This document shows, one piece after another, positions 61,101-64,000 of a stretch of 64,000 nt of DNA; the first letter of the stretch is position 1, and each line of letters begins with the position of its first letter. The stretch is from positions 15,748,246 through 15,812,245 of the forward strand of contig NC_049983.1 in assembly GCF_000003815.2 (NCBI RefSeq), written 5' to 3'. This DNA comes from Branchiostoma floridae (Eukaryota > Chordata > Leptocardii > Amphioxiformes > Branchiostomatidae). Position numbers and translations under genes: made by a program. A model generated the notes under the pieces. That model had not been told where the DNA came from, searched no databases, and saw nothing but the letters and a program-made list of their open reading frames with translations.

Positions 61101-61278
61101 CTTTACATTAACTGTTATGTGAATATATGCATAAAACATTGAAGCACCGGATTTGTCTAGTGTACATCTTTTAATGTTTTCTGTTACTTACTGTGTGCTA
61201 CACTTACCTTTCCTCACAGCTCTGTACTCCTGGGCTCGGTGCATTTGACTTATATTCTTGGGGGTGCAGGTCCTCACT
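36950..61278 (-). CDS. Mosaic type I membrane protein: CBM14-CCP-EGF-VWA-mucin-EGF/CCP-TM
   Basis: Thirty-five exons in transcript order: 61278-61208, 61011-60925, 60732-60644, 60373-60194, 59928-59758, 59407-59282, 59109-58987, 58835-58713, 58231-58109, 57737-57678, 57431-57349, 56980-56797, 56220-56093, 55800-55635, 54806-54699, 54420-54292, 53820-53395, 53196-53119, 49191-49069, 48897-48775, 48618-48496, 48219-48034, 47779-47657, 47429-47307, 47165-46980, 46537-46418, 46153-45968, 45482-45419, 45009-44862, 44440-44295, 44014-43882, 43670-43566, 43429-43328, 41238-41026, 37136-36950. Every junction keeps phase, giving about 1,615 codons ending in TAG at 36950-36952. The 5' exon or exons with start and signal peptide were not found; they may lie within 61279-64000 or beyond. 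I do not recognise a named orthologue. Adhesion or immune recognition would fit the modules, but function is unknown. Splitting into two genes is possible but not needed. Confidence 0.8.
37383..40724 (+). mobile_element. APE-type LINE with inverted 5' half and 27-bp target duplication
   Basis: Perfect 27-bp direct repeats flank the element (37356-37382 and 40725-40751). The 5' half lies on the minus strand, 39276-37383: endonuclease [36 protein letters not shown], then the first reverse transcriptase motifs ([31 protein letters not shown]), ending NLYIMFV. The frame is broken once by TAA at 38289-38287. The 3' half is on the plus strand from about 39400: [19 protein letters not shown], a +1 shift in a six-C run (39480-39485), then RT with LFADDCAL, and a C-terminal C2H2 finger ([21 protein letters not shown] positions 40621-40683). 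The 3' end is (CAA)-like. Clade not assigned; CFDP2/RTE-like. Confidence 0.9.
41026..41238 (-). CDS. Mosaic gene, transmembrane exon
   Basis: A 213-nt phase 0 exon. It reads [20 protein letters not shown], then an Ala/Leu-rich helix ([17 protein letters not shown]) followed by [11 protein letters not shown] and [18 protein letters not shown]. The Lys/Arg stop-transfer on the C-terminal side gives type I topology. Acceptor CCTTTAG, donor GTAGGG. The intron downstream (41025-37137) received the inverted LINE. Confidence 0.85.
41797..42922 (-). mobile_element. 5'-truncated LINE with (GGTGA)n tail
   Basis: The reverse transcriptase C-terminal half is on the minus strand from 42910: [50 protein letters not shown], then [12 protein letters not shown]. 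Near 42005 a small indel shifts the frame; the other frame continues [18 protein letters not shown] and ends DEDGTR, stop, immediately followed by (GGTGA)n (41821-41799). ATTGAATCA at 41788-41796 and 42923-42931 is the probable target duplication. It lies in a mosaic-gene intron in gene orientation and is 5'-truncated inside the RT. Confidence 0.85.
42923..42968. repeat. Short direct duplication (23 bp twice)
   Basis: ATTGAATCAGTAGATCAAAT plus TAC occurs at 42923-42945 and again at 42946-42968, directly behind the truncated LINE's 5' end. Confidence 0.75.
43328..45482 (-). CDS. Mosaic gene, unrecognised juxtamembrane region
   Basis: Exons 45482-45419, 45009-44862, 44440-44295, 44014-43882, 43670-43566 and 43429-43328, all in phase. 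After a Pro-rich start ([19 protein letters not shown]) comes [94 protein letters not shown] and finally [16 protein letters not shown]. About 230 residues of mixed alpha/beta character with two segments of the type hydrophobic helix then V-x-I-x-F strand, which might be SEA-like folds, but no GSVVV cleavage motif is present. I do not recognise the family. The 64-nt exon is the least certain. Confidence 0.72.
45027..45180. repeat. Degenerate (CAT/ATC)n trinucleotide tract
   Basis: Long run of CATCATCAT and CAACATTATCA variants in the intron between mosaic-gene exons 45482-45419 and 45009-44862. Asp/Asn-rich or Ser/Thr-rich open frames over it are low-complexity artefacts. Confidence 0.8.
45968..48219 (-). 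CDS. Mosaic gene, CCP/EGF alternating block
   Basis: Order: CCP 48219-48034, EGF 47779-47657, EGF 47429-47307, CCP 47165-46980, EGF 46537-46418, CCP 46153-45968. The CCP exons are all 186 nt and very alike: [56 protein letters not shown] in one. The EGF at 46537-46418 is shorter, with a rearranged second half ([13 protein letters not shown]), and may be losing its fold. The alternating pattern and the dead CCP at 52527-52790 suggest that a CCP-EGF pair was the unit of duplication. Confidence 0.88.
47560..47613 (+). mobile_element. 54-bp LINE/SINE 3'-end insertion in an EGF intron
   Basis: CTGGTGTGTTACGCCGAACG, then GCGGTTATACCGACTATATA and GATACAGATACAGA. It matches the tail at 32375-32310 (other strand). 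The paralogous intron near 49020-49035 lacks it, running straight from GGTAATATA to TCATTCCC, so it is a discrete insertion. Confidence 0.65.
48368..48398 (-). pseudogene. EGF exon remnant (3' end only)
   Basis: On the minus strand a piece reading GDGVICTG with donor GTAGGA remains, while the upstream five cysteines are gone and intron-like sequence takes their place. The flanking intron sequence is present twice (about 48262-48330 and 48400-48465), consistent with an unequal exchange that left a stub. No acceptor or cbEGF start is visible. Confidence 0.6.
48496..49191 (-). CDS. Mosaic gene, EGF modules 5-7
   Basis: Three 123-nt phase 1-1 exons: 49191-49069 ([18 protein letters not shown]), 48897-48775 ([18 protein letters not shown]) and 48618-48496 ([18 protein letters not shown]). 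All are calcium-type EGF with CT(N/D)T(P/V)GSFTC. Their high mutual identity and shared intron sequence point to recent tandem duplication. They could also bring unequal crossing-over and copy-number variation. Confidence 0.9.
48678..48731 (+). mobile_element. Second copy of the 54-bp 3'-end insertion
   Basis: Near-identical to 47560-47613, at the equivalent place in another EGF intron of the mosaic gene and followed by the same TATTATTCCC intron sequence. Shared position and flank imply that it was copied with its exon rather than inserted twice. Confidence 0.65.
49348..52483 (+). mobile_element. 5'-truncated Jockey/CR1-type LINE, intact frame, poly(A)
   Basis: The frame is open from about 49353 through TGA near 52203 (about 950 codons; first Met at 49395). 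It starts inside the endonuclease ([15 protein letters not shown]) and goes on with reverse transcriptase motifs [50 protein letters not shown] and [10 protein letters not shown], and a C-terminal Cys/His knuckle ([17 protein letters not shown]). Poly(A) is at 52466-52481. ACAATATATTA repeats at 49337-49347 and 52484-52494 look like the target duplication. The open frame with truncated 5' end suggests a young, non-autonomous copy. It sits antisense in a mosaic-gene intron. Confidence 0.9.
52527..52790 (-). pseudogene. Decayed CCP/sushi exon
   Basis: Aligned by eye to the intact CCP exons, this stretch keeps the 3' end (CCTGCAGAG followed by a GTACAA donor), the GTTGTGA...TTCCGCTGTAACCCGG core and the 5' end near CAGATATACCATG, but with several indels and in-frame stops. 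It lies upstream of EGF 49191-49069, the place occupied by an intact CCP in the paralogous pair 48219-48034 / 47779-47657. So it is a dead member of a duplicated CCP-EGF unit. Confidence 0.65.
52810..53055 (+). mobile_element. tRNA-derived SINE, about 246 bp, second copy of related family
   Basis: Box A TGGCGTAACTGG is recognisable near 52821; box B is decayed (GAGTTAGATACC). Then comes CTTGGGAAAGGCACTTTAC, shared with the SINE at 8301-8796 just after its tRNA head; downstream the two differ. AGTAATAATG flanks at 52800-52809 and 53056-53065, a likely target duplication. It lies in the intron 53118-49192 of the mosaic gene, on the opposite strand. Confidence 0.75.
53119..53196 (-). CDS. Mosaic gene, 78-nt linker exon after the mucin block
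   Basis: Phase 1-1 exon reading [18 protein letters not shown] then VVPTALN, between TTTTAG and GTAAGT. It resembles the linker at 57737-57678. The next intron (53118-49192) is about 3.9 kb and holds a SINE, a dead CCP exon and a LINE. Confidence 0.55.
53395..54806 (-). CDS. Mosaic gene, Thr/Pro-rich mucin-like block
   Basis: Three phase 1-1 exons: 54806-54699 ([18 protein letters not shown]), 54420-54292 ([20 protein letters not shown]) and 53820-53395. The first two are clear duplicates. The third has about eight copies of a 14-residue repeat, consensus [14 protein letters not shown], encoded by a 42-nt tandem repeat (about 53470-53815), before a unique end [18 protein letters not shown]. 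Such stretches are normally densely O-glycosylated, rod-like spacers. Copy number is probably polymorphic and may be collapsed or expanded in the assembly. Confidence 0.85.
53470..53815 (-). repeat. 42-bp coding tandem repeat of the mucin-like exon
   Basis: About eight units of 42 nt (one of 39) with minus-strand meaning [14 protein letters not shown]. Antisense frames on the plus strand (Ser/Leu/Val and Cys/Arg-rich) are shadows. Confidence 0.85.
53812..54285. repeat. Intronic minisatellite rich in TGACGTA
   Basis: Irregular tandem units of roughly 40-60 bp built on GTGAGCTTGAAGTGTGACGT followed by A(T)GTGCATxxAT. I count about ten diverged copies between the mucin-repeat exon (ends 53820) and exon 54420-54292. 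TGACGTA resembles a CRE/ATF half-site but is most simply part of the repeat unit. Confidence 0.7.
55635..57431 (-). CDS. Mosaic gene, von Willebrand factor A (VWA) domain, four exons
   Basis: Exons 57431-57349, 56980-56797, 56220-56093 and 55800-55635. The domain starts [20 protein letters not shown] with a full MIDAS motif DGSSS, continues [16 protein letters not shown], then [18 protein letters not shown] with the MIDAS Thr, then [17 protein letters not shown] with the third MIDAS Asp, and ends [19 protein letters not shown] and [11 protein letters not shown]. All metal-site residues are present, so divalent-cation dependent ligand binding is likely, as in collagen- or matrix-binding VWA proteins. 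The acceptor at 57431 is AAG rather than CAG, weaker than usual; a start at 57423 is the alternative but would break phase with upstream modules. Confidence 0.88.
57456..57482. repeat. (GTTT)n microsatellite
   Basis: Five to six GTTT units in the intron before the first VWA exon of the mosaic gene. Confidence 0.8.
57678..57737 (-). CDS. Mosaic gene, 60-nt linker exon before VWA
   Basis: Short phase 1-1 exon reading [19 protein letters not shown], between acceptor TTTCAG and donor GTAAGT. A related exon, [18 protein letters not shown], occurs at 53196-53119 on the other side of the VWA and mucin block. The pair suggests that the linker was duplicated. Both flanking acceptors contain nearby second AG sites, so the start may shift by up to 10 nt. 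Confidence 0.55.
57930..57947 (-). pseudogene. 18-nt EGF stub or micro-exon
   Basis: On the minus strand, an acceptor ending TGTGTAG is followed by 18 nt encoding VDECA and a donor GTAGGA. The piece would be phase 1-1, so it could splice in as a six-residue micro-exon. More likely it is the first part of an EGF exon whose remainder was deleted: the DEC start matches the true EGF exons next to it. Confidence 0.4.
58109..59407 (-). CDS. Mosaic gene, EGF modules 1-4
   Basis: Four phase 1-1 exons: 59407-59282, 59109-58987, 58835-58713 and 58231-58109. The first three start DRDEC, DNNEC and DIDEC; the fourth DDNEC. All have six cysteines; most have the calcium-binding pattern DxD/N-E-C plus CxN/DxxxxFxC (for example [10 protein letters not shown]), the signature for Asp/Asn beta-hydroxylation and Ca2+ binding. 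Exon 58835-58713 ([15 protein letters not shown]) has a 246-bp MITE four bases past its 3' end, replacing part of the donor but leaving GTAAAG. Confidence 0.88.
58463..58708. mobile_element. 246-bp MITE with 49-bp perfect terminal inverted repeats
   Basis: Ends AGGCCCCCTCTCACTTGACG... at 58463-58511 and its exact reverse complement at 58660-58708; TTA at 58460-58462 and 58709-58711 is the 3-bp target duplication. A TTA/TAA target with long inverted ends and no coding capacity fits a PIF/Harbinger-type MITE. It is inserted four bases beyond the EGF exon 58835-58713 of the minus-strand gene; the empty-site sequence survives in paralogous EGF introns (GGAAGAATTCTGTAAC after the donor). Confidence 0.9.
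59758..59928 (-). CDS. Mosaic gene, CCP/sushi module 1
   Basis: A 171-nt phase 1-1 exon with the sushi pattern: [54 protein letters not shown]. It has four cysteines, GYEPDG turn and the buried W before PxPTC. Slightly shorter than the three 186-nt CCP exons further on, it is the most diverged copy. Confidence 0.88.
60194..60373 (-). CDS. Mosaic gene, chitin-binding type 2 (CBM14/peritrophin-A) exon
   Basis: A 180-nt exon. Reading [20 protein letters not shown], then [16 protein letters not shown], then [13 protein letters not shown] and MDLTPIC gives six cysteines with the CBM14 spacing (14, 5, 12, 12 and 6 residues between them) and the aromatic FYEC and YFDW positions that line the sugar site. 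CBM14 binds chitin in peritrophins, chitinases and amphioxus variable-region chitin-binding proteins. Its presence with VWA, CCP and EGF modules in a membrane protein is unusual. Confidence 0.88.
60644..61278 (-). CDS. Mosaic gene, Cys-rich N-terminal exons
   Basis: Exons 61278-61208, 61011-60925 and 60732-60644. Joined, they read [20 protein letters not shown] followed by [15 protein letters not shown], a compact six-cysteine segment with a CxxC that may be a small disulfide domain (PSI-like at best). The third exon, [16 protein letters not shown], ends DPLCAG and leads in phase into the chitin-binding exon. Phases: 0 in, AG|G between first and second, AA|A between second and third. These are the most upstream exons I can support; no signal peptide is included, so more lies upstream. 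Confidence 0.65.
60797..60866. repeat. (TGTTA)n microsatellite
   Basis: About 13 units of TGTTA/TTATG with one TACG variant, in a mosaic-gene intron. Confidence 0.85.
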
Positions 61279-64000
61279 CTATTAAAAACGTGATCAGCGA
61301 AATCAATAGACAGTGTAAGTAATCTAGTTCACAAGAAAAACAAACTATGTCAACAGTACAATTGACCCTCTAAACATGTAAGAAAACGATGTATACAATG
61401 CACGTGATCTAGAAAACCTGGCACTACGATAATGCTATCATTGAAGTACCACAAACGCACTTATTTCTCGGTTAATAACATGTTCCAGTGAGACATCCTA
61501 TATGTTGCAATGCTGGACATGTCTGCAAAATAGTATCAGATATTTATTTTATATTCAATATCAACGTTTTAAGTCCAAGCTATCAGCTGGGACTGAAGTT
61601 AATCCATCTTGTTTGAGGGATAATGTTACGGTTCTGTATTGTAAAATAAAACAGTTATTGGTTGATCTCATGGGCGAATATATGATAGTCTATGATAACT
61701 TTGTCAAGAAGCACCACGTTTGTTAAGTTCTAAGCTAGTGTAGACATGTAGGGGTCTTAATGTCTTCCTAGAATGTATTTTATGGTATTTTGTTAGAATT
61801 TTTAAGACAAAACATAATATTTTGGGCTTCTGCGTCCTGGATATCAAATATTACATTATTATAAACCATTATTAAATACTAGATATCGACTAAAGTTGTA
61901 ATTGCCGGCCATGTTCAAATATCCCTTCACTTTTGCATAAAATTCATTAATGACTAGCAAACAACAAGCAATCTAAATGTTTTTCAACCAATAATTTATC
62001 AAAATATAACTTATTTGGGTCTCAAGTATCGTGGTATCCCTTAATTAACTTTCCAAACATCGGGACCCCCTACCTACATTACCAATTTAAGTTGCGATAG
62101 CATTTGATGTCGTGATAGCTTTAACAAAAGTCGAGTTTCTCCGTTCTCCAGCAACGCATGTTTGTGCCAAACTTAAGTCTTAGGCAGTAAATATAGGCTA
62201 CTTATAGGCGTTTGAGCACTCAACATCTTTGATTTGAACAAACACATTAACTTATTAATGGACATACGTCGTATCTCCCAAAATTAAGTATTTTATAAGT
62301 TTTGACGTAAGTGGTAAGATTTTAGACAAGAGAGATTGGTTTCCAAACATACGCAACGGTAATTGTGCTGACCGGGATCCAGAGGACTACGCAAACAGCC
62401 AGAGTTATGGATGACGTAAAGCCAATGATAATACAATGGTCTTTTAGTTACCATCAATTAATTACCCAGTACAAGAACACTGCAAGGGGTTAGACACATA
62501 AACCAATTTAGATCCCACGTAAGCCACATTCTGCAAGAGACGGTACAGATCTTGGTACTTTGGCACTTCGTGTAAACAGTATTGGTCTTTTATAACACAC
62601 GGCTGTTTCAAAGGCCCTGAATTCGATCACTTAGTTCGAACGTGGGTTCTACTAGGCATAGAACACGATCCCCCGCCCGCCGCCGATCCACGTGAGCCGG
62701 CTGATTGCGCAATAGTGCACGCTGACTTTGACCCCCGTGCAGGCATGCATATCCGGGTCACAGGCGCTTCATATTTCAGAGGCAACATGGCCACGGTAGA
62801 AGGAACACGTGAACGTAAAAAAACACCCGAAAATGCGCATTTTCTTGGTCAGAGCCGCATTTTTCCCCGTAGAAGAGTGGATGAGTGCCTTCGTCATTGA
62901 ACATCCGACTTAGGTAAGTTAATTCGATCGTTTAAAGACTTTATACAGTTTTTTGTGTGTCCAAATGCAATGCAACAGCTAGACGGAATGTTGTCGAGTG
63001 CTTGTATAATTTCGGAATTTTTCTCACGTTTTTTTTTAATTTCTCAGTGGAGGAATACAACGAGATGATGTTTTTCAGAGCGATGACGTCATTACTGCGA
63101 AACAAATACCTGCTGTCTGATATTGTCTCGTTTGTTGTAGTAACAAAAGTAGAGCATTTTATAATAGAATATATATATATTTGAAGTGTGCTTCTTTCAC
63201 AAACATTAGCCAAGTCAATTGCAATCAAAAGAGTCTCCAAATTGAATTTTGAAAGTAGACAGTAACACATCCATAGTTCATGCAGTGCATGGAGGGGAAG
63301 TTGCATACATATAATACATGGGACACTATTTTATACAAAACTTCTATACTTCTAATTTTTATGAAAATGTTTGAAATCAGTGCACAGACAGTACTTTGGA
63401 CTTAAAGCTGTAATATTTTTCTTACTGTAAGTAAGTGTAAGTTTTATTACTGGTACGATTTTAAAAGCTTATGTAAAAAGGTACTAGTACTTGCAGACAT
63501 TGGATATAAAATCAAAGGTGGTCCGGTTACAATCAATTGGTCTGGTATACTACTGACAAAGAATTGCTCTTCAGATTTCCACTTTGTCAACAACTATGTC
63601 ATCAGGAAAAAATTATGTAATCCACTATCCCTACCATTGTACCTTGAAGCCATGTTTACCATGTGTTATCTATGTTTAAGGCTTGACAAGTGCTGGGAGA
63701 AAATGAAGTACCAGGAATGAGAAGAGGATGACAACTCACACAAGTCCTTATTCAAGGTAGCCCCAAGGTATGTGTGCATATGTATAAATCATTTGTATTT
63801 ATAATACCCTGCATCTACATGTAGAGACAACTATATTCTGGACATTCTGAGAACTTGTGACAGGTTGCAGGGAATGTTTAATTGTCAGTGTAAATAATAA
63901 AGGTCTTAGGAAGTGTGAATAATGAAGACCAACTTGACCAGAACAAAAAATTATAAACATGTTGTGTATATTCCCCAGCTCAGTGAAGTCATATACCACA
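61279..64000. other. Sequence upstream of the mosaic gene, no firm gene
   Basis: No exon with both splice sites and a recognisable product. The missing 5' exon of the mosaic gene (minus strand) may be here. Mostly AT-rich, except for a CpG-richer patch at about 62560-62913. Small open frames such as those at 61502-61726 and 62941-63306 lack coding character. Confidence 0.5.
62640..62913 (+). promoter_or_regulatory. Possible promoter / first exon of a plus-strand gene
   Basis: The patch has CCCCGCCCGCCGCCGATCC and several CpGs against an AT-rich background and ends at a strong donor, TTAG|GTAAGTTA, after 62913. That would suit a first exon leading off the right edge of the window. It might equally be the promoter of the minus-strand mosaic gene. 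No TATA box or start codon choice can be defended. Confidence 0.25.

Noticed and set aside
62345-62420. Hydrophobic minus-strand reading (SITLAVCVVLWIPVSTITV) as a possible signal peptide exon of the mosaic gene
   Set aside because: No ATG in that frame and no convincing donor; too weak to list.
1-64000. CRISPR arrays, operons, ribosome binding sites and integrons
   Set aside because: The window is eukaryotic; the direct repeats seen are minisatellites, exon duplications and target-site duplications.

Overview
The window is invertebrate animal DNA: short exons with GT/AG borders, long AT-rich introns, many decayed retroelements and one assembly gap (N at 7160-7814). Two very large mosaic genes fill most of it. 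Their domain mix (fibrocystin-L with IPT, PA14 and G8 domains; CCP, EGF, VWA and chitin-binding modules), together with tRNA-derived SINEs and several APE-type LINEs, fits an invertebrate deuterostome, most likely an amphioxus (Branchiostoma-like). The organism is an inference; no database search was possible.

Plus strand, 2114-35373: a fibrocystin-L (PKHD1L1-type) gene. I could place 54 exons with consistent reading phase (about 4,400 codons). The 5' end lies before the window and at least part of one exon is lost in the gap. The visible order is IPT/TIG repeats, PA14, a linker region, more IPT repeats, a cupredoxin-like module, IPT repeats (one split by a mucin-like insert inside a 1.9 kb exon), G8 domain, beta-helix, second G8 domain, second beta-helix, stalk with a furin-type basic site, transmembrane helix and a cytoplasmic tail of about 210 residues.

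Minus strand, 61278 down to 36950: a convergent gene of 35 recognisable exons (about 1,615 codons). It encodes a type I membrane protein: Cys-rich start, chitin-binding (CBM14), CCP/sushi, four EGF, VWA, Thr/Pro-rich mucin-like repeats, three EGF, CCP, two EGF, CCP, EGF, CCP, an unrecognised juxtamembrane region, transmembrane helix and short tail. Nearly all extracellular modules are phase 1-1 exons, the class that duplicates and shuffles freely. The locus keeps traces of this: duplicated intron sequence, a dead CCP exon, EGF stubs, and insertions shared or absent between paralogous introns. The stop codons of the two genes are about 1.6 kb apart, tail to tail.

Mobile DNA: a LINE with a 27-bp target duplication and an internally inverted 5' half (37383-40724); a 5'-truncated LINE with a (GGTGA)n tail (41797-42922); a 5'-truncated LINE with an intact frame of about 950 codons and poly(A) (49348-52483); a decayed LINE end (about 32310-32815); two tRNA-derived SINEs with target duplications (8301-8796 and 52810-53055); and a 246-bp MITE with 49-bp perfect inverted ends (58463-58708) sitting in the splice donor of an EGF exon. 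Beyond 61279 there is no firm gene, only a CpG-rich stretch near 62560-62913 that could hold a promoter or first exon. Introns not listed separately showed nothing I could recognise.
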